A stretch of DNA of 64,000 nucleotides from Brachycybe producta (lineage: Eukaryota > Arthropoda > Diplopoda > Playtdesmida > Andrognathidae): positions 1,872,001 to 1,936,000 of the forward strand of contig JAUPFP010000020.1 in NCBI GenBank assembly GCA_036925085.1, read 5' to 3'. A program made the position numbers and the translations under genes. The notes below the pieces were generated by a model. It was not told the origin of the DNA. It did no database searches and saw nothing but the letters and a program-made list of their open reading frames with translations. Positions within the stretch are counted from its first letter, which is position 1. Each line of letters opens with the position of its first letter. This document shows positions 52,205-63,308 of the stretch, in pieces.

Positions 52205-52640
52205 GATTTTCAGTTGATTATTGGTTGTATTATCGTTGGAAAATAGTCGGACATCAATGTTGAATGTGCGTTACCAGTACAACTATTTAACAACCTTGTT
52301 TTAAGGTTGATCAACCAACATTAAATCAACGGTTGATTTTCAGTTGATTATTGGTTGTATAATGGTTGTAAAATAGTCGGTCTTCAACATTGGATTTGTG
52401 TTACCAATCCAACTATTTAACAACGTTGTTTTAAGGTTGATCAACCAACATTAAATCAATGGTTGATTTTCAGTTGATAATTATTGGTTGTATAATGGTT
52501 GTAAAATAGTCGGTCTTCAACATTGGATTTGCGTTACCAATCCAACTATTTAACAACGTTGTTTTAAGGTTGATCAACCAACATTAAATCAACGGTTGAT
52601 TTTCAGTTGATTATTGGTTGCATAATGGCTGTAAAATAGT
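52205..52640. repeat. Tandem array, about 130-bp unit
   Basis: Four units marked by GGTTGATTTTCAGTTGATTA at 52200, 52330, 52460 and 52592. Each holds AATAGTCGGTCTTCAACATT and GTTTTAAGGTTGATCAACCA. Part of element Y. Confidence 0.9.
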
Positions 52641-52659
52641 CATTGTAACAACATATAAT

Positions 52660-53210
52660 AAACATTGCAAATCAGTTGGAAAAACGTTGAAAATGTGTCT
52701 GAAATTCGACATAAAAATACGTTTTTCCAACTCACATATCCAAACGTTTTTAAAACGTTAGAAAACAGTTGGAAAGCTGACCATGTTGTTTATCCAACTT
52801 TCGACCAACGTCATTTTACTGTTGGCCTGCCAACAAAACGTCAACGGTTGATTTTCTGTTGTTATTTAGTTGGAAATTAGTCATTACATTAAGTTGGATT
52901 TTTGTTGTTTATCCAATTTTTGCCCAACGTCATTTTATAGTTGGCCAGCCAACGAAAGCCCAACAGTTGATTGTCTGTTGTTACTGAGTTGGAAATTAGT
53001 TATTAATTTAGATTGGCTTCATGTGGTTTTTCCAATTTTTGACCAACGTCACTTTAATGTTGGAATATGGTCAGTATTCAACATATATGGTGAAAATGTG
53101 TTGGAAAATCGTTGGCAATGTGTCGGAAACTTGTCATAAATAACTGTTGGCCCAACTATATCCATCCAACTTATGACCAAACATTGGTAAAAGGTTGGCT
53201 AGCCAACCAG
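52660..53210. repeat. Degenerate GTTGG/CCAAC repeats
   Basis: Units of about 120-130 bp with CCAACGTCATTTTAxxGTTGG and GGTTGATTTTCTGTTGTTA, weaker continuation of the preceding array. Confidence 0.75.
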
Positions 53211-53272
53211 ACCAATAACCAACCATTACAACCAAATTTCCGTGTTGGGCCAACATATGTGTGCTACCTGGG

Positions 53273-53617
53273 CTGGTGCTCTTTCAAGGTCTTTGCAAAC
53301 GGTTAACAGCACCTCTTTTGGCGCCTCACGAGTAGACAGCACGAAGGGAGCCTGAACGCAATTATCGTTTGCTACAACCATTTGAACTCCTGTTAACAAA
53401 AATTTGAATATGTTAACTGCACTTCATAAAATAAACGTCCAGAACAATGTGAAAAATCGTTATTATGCATCTACGGTTTCCCATAGCCTTCCATATATCT
53501 TTAATTTCTGTAATGGAAGGCCATGTATAACCGTATATTGTATAGTTCAATCTCGCTGAAGATATTTGGAGTCTGTAACCAGGTTTTGGATGCCCCAATG
53601 ACCATCTGGGTTACCCC
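53273..53617. other. Spacer between elements Y and X
   Basis: No gene or repeat recognised. A short ORF on the minus strand has no recognisable motif. Confidence 0.4.
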
Positions 53618-54469
53618 TACCCAAGTAGAAACATGACGTCATTTAAACATCTAATTTTTGTCAAAATCGTAGATTAAATGACGTCAAGTCTGACATATTG
53701 ACGTCAATAATACAAGACGTTATCATGACATTATTAATATGACGTGAATAATAAGTTTATATCTTGTCTTTGTATATACGTCATACAAAGACAAGATATA
53801 AACGTAACTAGTTTGTTTATATCTTGTCTTTGTATGACATACATATTTAACTTAATTAAGTAAAATTTCCACAATTACACATAAGTATAAAACGCGTATT
53901 AATCTGGCGTCCATGGACGCCATATGTAAATTCAAAGTTTAAACAGGTCAGAAATAACTTCTACTAAAATAAATGAGAAGTTTAAAACTTCTGCTAATTT
54001 TTTGTAATTTTATAGATGTGTTTCTTCGTTGACAAATACAAACGTGAAAGGCGCCAATTAATCGAAGTTGGACTTCCGACATGGTTTTTAAAAATAAATT
54101 TTAAATGAGTATTAATGAATTTTATATATTGAAATTTTTATATTTTCTGTTATATTTTTCTTAAAATAAAAGTTATCTATAGATGTAATCCACAAAACTT
54201 GTTTCTTCGAAAAACAAAGTTAAATTGTAGTTGGTTCAGACAAACATTTTGAAATTTTGCCCTTTATTTAACATTGAAAACAAAAGGTATGTTTTAGAAG
54301 AGAAGCCTCTTCTAAAATGCACCCTTCAAAAATTAAGTCGCTCGTTTTCTATTTTTGTTAAAGCTACCCTGCTAGTTTTTGAAACACTCAGATTTCTCTT
54401 ATTTTTACTTCTGAAAAACAGAATAAGCAGAGGTTGAGTGCTCATCTGTTTAAATTTGTAAGTGTTCTA

Positions 54470-54672
54470 GAAACTAGAAGAGCAGCTCAAACATTTAAGG
54501 GTATTTTAATGTTGATATCGTTCAAATTAAACTTTTTAAAAATAACGTCTTCTAAGCATATGCTAAGAAGACGAAATTTTTATGAAGTTTTTGTGTGTAT
54601 TTATTTTTAAAAATATCAATGTGAAAATACCCTTAAATGATTGAGTTGCTCTTCTAGTTTCTAGAACACTTA
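54470..54672. repeat. Long inverted repeat inside X
   Basis: AAATTTGTAAGTGTTCTAGA ... TTTAAGGGTATTTTAATGTT is mirrored by AACATTGA-like ... AATACCCTTAAATGA ... TCTAGAACACTTACAAATTT; arms about 75 bp. Related words recur near 55400, 57060 and 63800. Confidence 0.8.
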
Positions 54673-54687
54673 CAAATTTCACCAACT

Positions 54688-55337
54688 TGTAGATGTTGTT
54701 TTCTATAGCTCGTTTCTTCTCTGTATCGTGCGGTGCCCGCACGAAGAAGATTCAAGCTACAGAAAGAGTCGGATGGAGATCGATTGCAATCATCCTCTTG
54801 CATTGGGGTGAAATCGGTGCAGAAGGATGGTGGCCATCTTTTCTTGTTGATGCTGATATGCATCTTCCTTTGATGTTTACCCAAATGAAGATGCTGTAGC
54901 TGCTCCAGGATTGTATGTCTCCTTGCCCTATGGTGTCTCCGGCCTCTGTAGAGAAGTGTTAGTTACCGAACATAAAGACAACGCAGTTTCTCATTGTAAC
55001 GCTTTTATTCATACTTGCTCAGAAACATCAAGAGTACAAGAATGAGCCCAAGAATGAGCCCATCGAGCCCATGATGTGGTATGGATAAGAATCTACGTAA
55101 TACAAAGTTGAGCAAAGAGAAGGATGAGGAACAAAGAGGAACATGGTCTTTTTATACCTTAGACCTGTGTACACCTACGAGGTGTAACCAGGTCCAACTG
55201 CCTATGGTCCTAAGTGTATCAATCCACCAGTTCGATATGACTCAGACGTATGAGTCAGAGAGGAGGGAAAGACAGGCGGCAGTTGTTTACCCCCCAGGCT
55301 ATGGTTTTGGTGGGAACGGGAGTTACTGGGTCTTACA
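54688..55337 (-). mobile_element. Solo-type LTR, family A, inverted copy
   Basis: Complement of 37103-37776. On the minus strand it starts TGTAAGACCCAGTAACTCCC and has GGTATAAAAAGACC and GAATAAAAGCGTTA. The whole length aligns with the other copy. No flanking duplication recognised. Confidence 0.6.
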
Positions 55338-56027
55338 CAGATGAGTACTCAGACTTTGTTTATTCTGTCTTTCAGAAGTAAAAATAAGAGAAATTTGAAA
55401 GTGTTTAAAAAACTAGAAGTGTATGTTACGGGTATTTTCACGTTGATATTTTTAAAAATAAATACCGGTACTCAAAAAACTTTTTTAAAAACTTTTAAAA
55501 CGTCATTCAAGTGATGTTATAATAACGTTTCTTGTCCACGTGTAAAAGACGTGCAAGATTGTCGTCTATAAAGCATCATTCAAGCAACGTTATTATATTG
55601 TAATTTGTTGACGTGGTAAAGACGTGCAATATTGTCGTCTATTAAACGTCATTCAATTTACGTTATAAATGCCTGACATATTCACAAAACTATAACATCT
55701 GTAACTAACATGAATAAGTCGTAAAGACTGACCAATTTCTGGCATATTAATGACGTCCTTTTGCTACTTGGGTACCATCCCTTGACCGTCCTCCCCTTAA
55801 TGTTAATAACCCCCATTTCCATTTGATACAGTAAGACACTGACGGCAAATTATAACCACCAGTCATTTTACTCATGCGGCAACTGATGCCCTGCATGCAC
55901 CATGGAGTGCAATCGCCGCATACAACAACGGGTGTTAGAGTATGCGAAAATTACTTATTGCAGCTGGAATAGCAGACGCTCTCGGCATGACATTTTTTTT
56001 AATGCTCGTTGGCCAAAATCAGCTGAA

Positions 56028-58130
56028 CCCACATGGCACAATGATGTCCGTTGGACATCCAATGGGTTTAGTCAATAGATTATCATGATATCCAGTGGAC
56101 CTTCATGAACATCCCAATTGCCTTTATTAGATGTCCTGTGGATGTCCGTATGTCCCACCTATGGATGTAGATAGAACATCCATTATGGATGACTGTGGAT
56201 ATCCAATGTGCATGCTATGGATGTAGATATACCATAAACCACAGATGACTGTGGATATCCAGTGTGCATGTTATGGATCTCTAAAGAATTTCTTCCAGAA
56301 CATTGTTATTACATCCAGAAGATGCACAATGGATGTCCAAGGCTTCATGTAGAGCAGTGTTTCTGAAACTGTAGTCTGTGGCCCTCCAGTGGACCGTAAG
56401 GTTCCTTCGGGTGGGCTGCAAACAAATCCAAAAAATGATCAACGTAAGTTGATCAATTTTTGGATTCTTCTGCAGCCGAATGAATATATTCATTGTGAGT
56501 GTAAATTATCAATGACAAAACATTTGATACATGAATTTCACACTATAGTAAAATTATTCACCTTATTATTTTTTTATTTTCATATAAGAGTAAGAGCATA
56601 GATAAGTAGTCACAACTTCCTACTAGGCAAGAAACAATTCTAGAGCACATGTATTAACATTCATTATCACTTGTGTTCATTCATTCAGTCCTTATTTTTC
56701 CTTGTTTCACATTCAAATCTTAAGTGCCAGTTAGTTTACTGTAACTTGCAAAAGGTTTAATGTCATGATTAATTTATGAACAAAAAAATTCCAAACTCTT
56801 TATTCTGCATTTCAGGATTAACACTATAAAAAGAAATTGATATTATCTTAGAAAATAGAACTTTAGACTAAGCTTAGATCATAACATTATGATCTCAAAT
56901 AATTGCTAACAGACGAAGCTTAGTCTAAAGTTCTATTTTCTAAATTAATATCAAATCTAAAATAATATCAACATGAAAATATTGTCTGTTTAAAGTTAAT
57001 ATACAAACATATAAGCCAGTTGTAAAAATCATTACCTTAAAATTGCTGTTAAGTGATTAAGATACTCCTTTTGGTTTCTAAAATAATTTCAAGCTTTTCT
57101 TAATTTTACTCCTGAAAGACAGAATAACCAGAGTTTGGTTGGTGTTCACAGTTTAAAATAACAACAAAAGGGAGAAAAACTAGCTAGCACAAAGAACTGA
57201 CAATGTTCTCTTGAACTTTTAGACCTTTAGCATAAATAATATTCTCATATAAAGTATTGTGTATTTCTTCTGGGAAATTCAATTTTAAAAAATCGAATTT
57301 TAGTTTTCCTAAGTTCGATTTTTAAGATTTTCTACTGCCATTGGCCAAGCACATTGAGGTACATTGAGGTGCTTGGCCAATGTGTTTATAAATGCAAAGA
57401 ATGTAGTAATCATAGCACAATATGGGAAGCAAAGGACTTAATAAAGAAACTGAACTACAAATGAATACTGAATCTCAACTTACACATGAAATTAAGAGAC
57501 TTTTTCCATGAACCATCAATATGTAAAACCATTTAAAATGCTTCTTTTTTAAAAGTTTTAAAAGTTTGCAAACTTTGAAGTCACTTCTGTGCTCTTTTAG
57601 CAAACATACACCCTTTTATGATCCAACATTCCAAAAGCCTTACCCAGCCCCCCTTTCCAGGATTATAGGGATGTACAGGTGGTACTTTTGCCACCCACTT
57701 AATGAAAACTTCCTTTTACAATCCTATATTACCTTAGGCTATGGTCAACATGTATATACACTACACTTGTATAAGCAGTTGCTATACATATCCATAAGAC
57801 ATCTTGTGGATATCTTCTAAAATGAATATTTAATATCCAGAAGATGTCCTTTAGATATCATAACGATGTACACTTTTGATATTCACAGGATGTCCTGTGG
57901 ACATGCTGTGGTATATACATAAAATTAGTGTAATATTTAAATCACTATGATATAAATAGTTACATATTTTATTATAACCTTAAAATTCATTAATAATAAT
58001 AAAATTAAGTAAAAAATTTTAAAATTTGATTTTTTTTATGATGTCTTAAGGATGTCCAAATTATCCCAGGACGTCTTGGACTTATTGTGGACATAACAGG
58101 ACGTCCTTGGGATATTTTGTGCTGTGTGGG
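56028..58130. mobile_element. Fold-back DNA element Z, GGATGTCC arrays
   Basis: Ends CCCACATGGCACAATGATGT and, inverted, CCCACACAGCACAAAATATC. Subterminal zones (56040-56300 and 57780-58130) are packed with GGATGTCC, GGATATCC and GGACGTCC words. The middle has an inverted pair GAAAATAGAACTTTAGACTA / TAGTCTAAAGTTCTATTTTC (56850-56945). No transposase. Confidence 0.65.
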
Positions 58131-58618
58131 AACTGCTTCAAAAATTTTTGTTTCATTTATTATTTCTTTCATATTTATTATATTAATGTACTCTTCTAGT
58201 CTCTAATAAACTTAGATTTTGTTGCTTTAATGCAACGTTTATTGTTCTTTTTGAGACGATGAATTTCGGACGAAAACGTCAACATTTTCATCGATTGAAA
58301 GACTTTTCAGCCAACAATTACAAAAGGAATAAAAATTTCTAGAATATGTTTAATAAATTGAAGCTAAAATACTCGTACAGGGACCTTTAAAGGTTAATAA
58401 AAGTGAGCAAAGGGTCTTTTTAGTAGGTTTTCAGGACGATAAACTAGTGGAAATGACTCCTGTTAACGCCTTATTTATTACAAGACAGCGATATCAGTAA
58501 ATATCAGAAAAAATCGTCTTTGGGGGAACTAAAGAAAACATACAGTAAGTGAGTAAAACAGGCTTTTTAAGTGTTCAAGCAAAGCCTTCTATAATAGTAT
58601 TATATGAGGCTGTGGTTC
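58131..58618. other. No gene recognised
   Basis: AT-rich spacer without repeats that I can pair. Confidence 0.4.
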
Positions 58619-59278
58619 AAATGACCTAGTGATGTTCCAATAGCGATATGAATATGAATACTATCGTAATAGTCAACTACTCGATAGTCAAACTATCGAG
58701 TGGTTTAGAAATTGATAGTTCTATTGATAGTTTTACGAACTATCTAACTAACCAACACAGTCTCACATAAACAATAATGTATCTGAAATAGTGGATGCTA
58801 GATGGCGCCATAATTATTTCAATTTTAGAGCCCTATATTAAGATAGGGCTATCTTAATATAGGGATTTATTCAATTTGTCGTTTGTACATATGCACTGTG
58901 TGCACATTGTGCACCTTGTGAACCATGTACGCCGTGAGCAATGTGCACCTTGTGAACCATGTACGCCATGAGCAATGTGCACTTTGTGCAATGTAATGTG
59001 CATACCTTGTGCACCGTGTGCACTCTTAAACTGCGTTGTATAATTTTGTATTGTAACATTAGTGAGTAATGGTGTAATGACTTGTAATAAGTATGCTATG
59101 GAGTCTATGGACTGGTAAAACTACTAAGGCAGGTTGTGAGCCTAACAGGTTTTTAATGTAGCTTTTAATTTGCAACCTTGAAAAAAGTTGAAAATTATCG
59201 ATAGTACTATCGATAGTGAAGTTACTATCGGTCCTGTAAAATACTATCGATAGTGCTATCGATAGTTTAATTTTGACT

Positions 59279-60242
59279 ATCGCACACAACGATCTATAAA
59301 GAATAGATTGGCAGTTAAGATGCCATTTTGAGGCGAATTGAACACTACGGCGGCCATGACAGTAAAAGGCAAAAAGCTCTTAATTGCCTATGGGCTGCTC
59401 GTAGCTAACTCATATATTCTTATTTTTTTTCAGAAAAGGAACTGCACATTTAATGTATTTGTTCATTATTTATGTAACCTACTCGTAAAATTATACTGAA
59501 TACAATACAATAAAATTTAATTATTTATTTCACACAATTAAATACCAAAATACACATATTTAACATGAATAATAAAATACATACATAAACGTGATTTATT
59601 CAATGGCCTTTGAAAATAATTAATTTGTAAGCTATGAGTTAGCTGTTGCTGTTACAGTCATTCACTTTTTCAATGTTGGCAGGTAGTACCCCCACCTACC
59701 CTCGATTACCCTCACCTGCCCAAAAATATCGCGACCTGCCCAGAAATAACGAAATTCTGCCCATTCTGCCCTATGCAAACAATTTCAAAATTTTTTAAAA
59801 ATTCCGGAAATGTTGTTTTCGGGCAGGTAATGGTTAAGTTTAGTAGGGAGTAGCCTCACCTACCCTCGATTACCCTGACCTGCCCAAAAATATTGCGACC
59901 TGTCCAGAAATAACGAAGTTCTGCCCATTCTGCCCTATACAAAAAATTTCAAATATTTTTTAAAATTCCGGAAATTTTTTTTCGGGCAGGTAATGGTTAA
60001 GTTTAGTAGGGAGTAGCCTCACCTACCCTCGAATACCCTCACCTGCATAAAAATATCGCGATCTGCCCAGAAATAACGAAATTCTGCCTTTTCCGCCCGT
60101 CTGCCCTAATGTATTTGACTGCTGATCACTGTCCTTTCTGCCTATAACTGTCATGGCGGTGCGTAGCTGCAGTAGCCTCAGTTTGGGGGTGCTGATGTCT
60201 ATGACATTGCCAATATATTCTTTATAGATCGTTGATCGCACA
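59279..60242. mobile_element. Nested 948-bp element with 27-bp TIRs
   Basis: Element 59287-60234, TIR starting CAACGATCTATAAAGAATA, 26 of 27 bases inverted at the right. Flanked by exact 8-bp ATCGCACA (59279-59286, 60235-60242). The 8-bp target fits hAT or P-like. Interior carries 163-bp tandem repeats. Confidence 0.9.
59688..60120. repeat. Tandem array, 163-164-bp unit, 2.6 copies
   Basis: CACCTACCCTCGATTACCCT at about 59693, 59857 and 60020. Each unit also has TAACGAARTTCTGCCCATTC and TTCGGGCAGGTAATGGTTAA. Confidence 0.9.
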
Positions 60243-60327
60243 TCACTAAAATGACCGCAATTTTAATTTTTAAGTGTTTCCGGTGATTGGGGAGGGGGTG
60301 GGGTTAAATGTATTAAAAACGACAGAC

Positions 60328-60520
60328 AATTAGAAATCGGGACAAGCAGAAGTTCGCTACGCCCTTTTTATTTCGACCTGTAACTTCTAATTGGTTTGTT
60401 GTGTGGTTTGACGTTGAAAAGAGCGGAGCATGTGACGTCAGACTTCATAACCAATCAATTAGAAGTTGCGTTCGTCACAAAAAGGGTGGAGTCAACTTCT
60501 GCTTGTCCCGATTTCTAATT
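60328..60520. mobile_element. Fold-back MITE, AATTAGAAA family, copy 2
   Basis: AATTAGAAATCGGGACAAGC and, at the right, GCTTGTCCCGATTTCTAATT; same length (193 bp) and layout as 3331-3523. Confidence 0.8.
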
Positions 60521-60705
60521 GTTTGTTTAAAAATGTGTTTGGTCTCGGAGCGCTTGGAGTAATCCATGTTTGATATTATAGCAAAGAGAGTAAAGACTCT
60601 CTTTGATTATATTGATTATTTTACATGTATATAAGTGAACTGTGGTTATAGCTTAGATACAGAATAAGGAGAACCTTATGGTGTATGCAGCTGGGCAATT
60701 GTAAA

Positions 60706-60754
60706 ATGGAAATAGTTGAGGAGAATTATCAGGTTGTTTTGAAAAGCCGCCCAG
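60706..60754 (+). CDS. PTGR2: PTGR2-like exon 1
   Basis: ATG at 60706; 16 codons plus one base, ending CGCCCAG before GTTGTT. The split Gly codon is completed by GA of exon 2. An out-of-frame ATG (60678) upstream is quickly stopped. Confidence 0.82.
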
Positions 60755-60958
60755 GTTGTTAACTTTAAGTTAACCTAAAGATTTATATCATACACCTGTA
60801 GCGTGTTTAATTTCTGTATTTTTTTCTTCTCATTTTAAGGAGTAAATGGTGAACCAAAGGAGGAGAATTTTTTGTATCAACAATGTCCGTATCCAGCAGA
60901 TATTAAGAAAGGAGAAGTTCTAGTAAAAACTTTGTACTTGTCTGTAGATCCGGTTTTG
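60706..60958 (+). CDS. PTGR2: PTGR2-like oxidoreductase, first two exons
   Basis: Exon 1 (60706-60754) encodes MEIVEENYQVVLKSRPG; exon 2 (60840-60958) continues VNGEPKEENF ... GEVLVKTLYLSVDPVL. Together they match the N-terminus of prostaglandin reductase 2 / zinc-independent MDR reductases (human pattern V.RVVLNSRPG.NG.P..ENF ... VRTLYLSVDP). The enzyme reduces 15-keto-prostaglandins and other enones with NADPH in the cytosol (family knowledge). The intron is 85 bp (GTTGTT...TTTTAAG). The catalytic and NADPH-binding parts lie beyond the next intron, which starts GTATGT at 60959 and runs off the window with TE content. Confidence 0.85.
60840..60958 (+). CDS. PTGR2: PTGR2-like exon 2
   Basis: Acceptor TTTTAAG ends at 60839. 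119 nt, frame open throughout. The donor GTATGT is preferred; an alternative six bases upstream (CCG|GTTTTG) would drop VL and leave ...SVDP, closer to the vertebrate protein. Confidence 0.85.
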
Positions 60959-61141
60959 GTATGTTTTTAAGTTGAAAAGCCTCATGAACTCTGGTAGTGG
61001 TTATTCCGTTTTTCAGGTCCAAGCTGACGAGAAAATTGAGAGCAGTCATAGCATAAGAGACCCAGGCCAATTGAAATAACAATTTTGTTGAAATGAGTAC
61101 GAATATGCAAATCTTTGGGAAACGCTAAAATGCAGAAACTA

Positions 61142-61845
61142 GTCAGACTAAAACACGGAAACTTATGGAAACGGACGGAAACGCGCGCAAAAAATCAATA
61201 TTAGGCTACTATGAGCGTTAGAAGACACGGAATATACATGCAGACACATGGGAAAGCACGGAAAACACTTGCACATACGGAAACGCGCGGAAAACACATA
61301 CAAACACACGGAAAACACATACAAACACACAGAAAACACTTACAACACATTACACTAAGTTAAAACACGTACTTTCCGTGTGTTTGGGTTTTCCGTGTGT
61401 TTGTAAGCATTTTTCGTGTGTTTGGGTTTTCCGTGCTTTTCTGTGTTTGTGTTTTCCGTGCTTTTCTGTGTTTGTGTTTTCCGTGCTTTTCTGTGTGTTT
61501 ATAATCATTTTCCGTGTGTTTGTAAGCGTTTTCCACGTGTTTGTGTTTTCTGTGTGTTTGTGTTTTTCGTGTGTTTGTAAGCATTTTTCGTGTTTTTTCG
61601 TGTGTTTGTAAGCATTTTTCGTGTTTTTTCATGTGTTTGTGTTTTCTGCGCTTTTCCGTGTGTGTGTTTGTGTTTTCTGCGCTTTTCCGTGTGTGTGTTT
61701 CTGTTTTCCGCACTTTTCCGTGTGTTTGTATGCATTTTCCGCACTTTGCTGAATTTGTAAGTGTTTTCCGTGCCTTGTAACTAACATTTTTTACGCGCGT
61801 TTCCGTCAGTTTCTATAAGTTTCCATGTTTTAGTCTGACCCTGCA
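61142..61845. mobile_element. Fold-back element of CACGGAAAAC / GTTTTCCGTG arrays
   Basis: Termini GTCAGACTAAAACACGGAAA and its inverted partner TTTCCATGTTTTAGTCTGAC; about 46 bp of near-perfect TIR. The interior is a left CACGGAAAACACATACAAAC array and a long right GTGTGTTTGTAAGCATTTTC array. The apparent ORFs are pure low-complexity reading of these arrays. Confidence 0.8.
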
Positions 61846-62345
61846 GAAATTGCAGAAACTCACCTTAAATAACGTGAAACTCTAAAACGCAGAAACTCGC
61901 ATAAAATGGCCAAAATCAATGTGAAATTGCAGAAACTTTTTTAACATGACCCAAATTAATGAGTTTCTTCAATACCCGGTATCACATTAATTAGGGTTAT
62001 TTTTAATAAGTTTCTGCCATTTCACATTCATTTCGGTTATGTTAAACCGACCCAAATTAATGTGAAATTGCAGAAACTTCTGCAGTTTCTGCAATTTCAC
62101 ATTAATTTGGGTCGTTTTAAATACGTTTCTGCAATTTCACGAGCGCCACAATGTTTTCTGCAATTTCTGCGAGTCCCTTTTGAACGACCCAAATTAATGT
62201 GAAATTTCAGAAACTGCAGAAATATAATTAAAATGACCTGAATTAATGAGTTGATGCAATTTGACATTACTTTTGGTTATTTTAAATAAGTTTCTGCAAT
62301 TTCACATTAATTTTGGTCATTATATGTGAGTTTCTGCAATTTCTT
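61846..62345. repeat. Inverted arrays of TTAATGTGAAATTGCAGAAA words
   Basis: Eight or more occurrences of CCAAATTAATGTGAAATTGC or its complement GCAATTTCACATTAATTT, alternating in orientation. Similar GCAGAAACT words also precede 61142, so the preceding element may be nested in this one. Confidence 0.8.
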
Positions 62346-62577
62346 CATTGTAGGTGTTCATCAAATCTTTTTAGCACAAACACCAAACACGTAAAGAAAA
62401 AAAAAACGCGTGCAAATGTTACAATTTACATGAACGTATATGGTATTTTTTTTTTAATTTTTTCTATGTAAACATGGGTGTGAAATAACCTAATGATTTC
62501 GAAATGAAATCAGGGGATTTTTTAATTCAGCAGTGCTTTGCTTTGAGTTTTTGCAAGCTTTATTTAAGAGCCTATTT

Positions 62578-63087
62578 TCACGTCCATCTTGTTGTTTTGA
62601 TCAGATGACAATGACACTTATGAGTGTTTCTATATGGTGTTACTAAAATTTCAAGAAATAGTCTAACCATCCATTGAAGATATATTAAAGCGCAAAAATG
62701 CAATAGAAATTATTGTTCATTAAGTGTTTGCTTTATAGAAATGAGGAAAAGGGTTTTCTATTTTTAAATAATGTTTAAAATCATACATTTTTTTTAACTC
62801 CATGTTAAATCCCATAGGACCAAAAACCGTCCTACAAAAGTTTCTACGACTCTTGTTAAAAACGTTTTAGAGCAATAACAAAAGAAATTGGCACGTGCGT
62901 TAATGTATTGGCTTTACAATGATTCTTTTTTTATAAGCTTAGCACGTGTAATTATTTTTCTATTAATATTGATGTGACTTCATACCGGAACAAAAACCGT
63001 TCAAAAACCATTTTTGCATTTAAAAAAAAAAACGATCGTAGCTCCTACATTCGGAGAACTTTTGGGTTAAATGCTATATCTAGGCTC
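62578..63087 (+). mobile_element. RepA element, short copy with TTAA target
   Basis: GAGCCTATTTTCACGTCCAT ... TATATCTAGGCTC, TTAA at 62574-62577 and 63088-63091. Only one to two internal units. Confidence 0.8.
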
Positions 63088-63308
63088 TTAACCTAATCCG
63101 ACTTACCCTAACATGCCCTAATCCAACCTAACCTAGGTTATTTTAGCCAATTCCTACGACGTGTAGTAAAAAATACTGTTTAAAATTCCATATACCTTCA
63201 TGTAAATTTTACCTTTTCCACTCTTTTTTTTAACATGTTCGGTGTTTACACTAAAAAGAAAAAAGATTTCTATGTTCATACTCAGCTTGACAAGATCTTT
63301 TCAATGAG

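Larger units (their letters stand above)
39589..53272. mobile_element. Fold-back DNA element Y, interrupted by Gypsy 1
   Basis: Outer ends CAGGTAGCAAAAACTAGTTG (39589) and, inverted, CCCAGGTAGCACACATATGT (to 53272). Inner arms next to Gypsy 1 are also inverted (ATGAAGTATGC...CACTGTGAACGGAAAA at 41570-41606; its complement at 52013-52050). About 3.3 kb without the Gypsy. Contains CAAC/GTTGG-rich repeats at both sides, an AT array and a nested MITE. No transposase seen. Confidence 0.6.
53618..55774. mobile_element. Fold-back DNA element X, TA target
   Basis: Element 53620-55772, CCCAAGTAGAAACATGACGT ... TGACGTCCTTTTGCTACTTGGG, with TA on both sides. Near each end are repeated TGACGTCA/ACGTCATT words. 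Internal inverted repeats: GTTTATATCTTGTCTTTGTA (about 53754 and 53815), and a large pair at about 54470-54530 / 54610-54672. It harbours an LTR at 54688-55337. No transposase recognised. Confidence 0.65.
58619..60256. mobile_element. hAT MITE H, inverted copy carrying an insertion
   Basis: Element 58627-60248 with exact 8-bp AAATGACC on both sides (58619-58626, 60249-60256). Ends TAGTGATGT and ACATCACTA. Body matches 14355-14984 in reverse, including the GTGCAC array (58895-59025) and CGATAGT palindromes. Split six bases before its right end region by the element at 59287. Confidence 0.9.

Noticed and set aside
52205..52640. CRISPR-like regular repeats
   Set aside because: Units are contiguous and about 130 bp, without unique spacers; eukaryotic tandem repeat inside a transposon.
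60959..61080. A third PTGR2 exon after TTTTTCAG at about 61016
   Set aside because: The acceptor-like site is good, but the translation has no match to the RCRM... continuation expected for the family.
61360..61780. ORFs of about 80-117 residues on both strands in the GTGTTTTCCGTG array
   Set aside because: They are translations of a short tandem word (TENTHxKAR-like and CVFxVF-like residues) and occur on both strands in overlapping frames; no gene-like composition.
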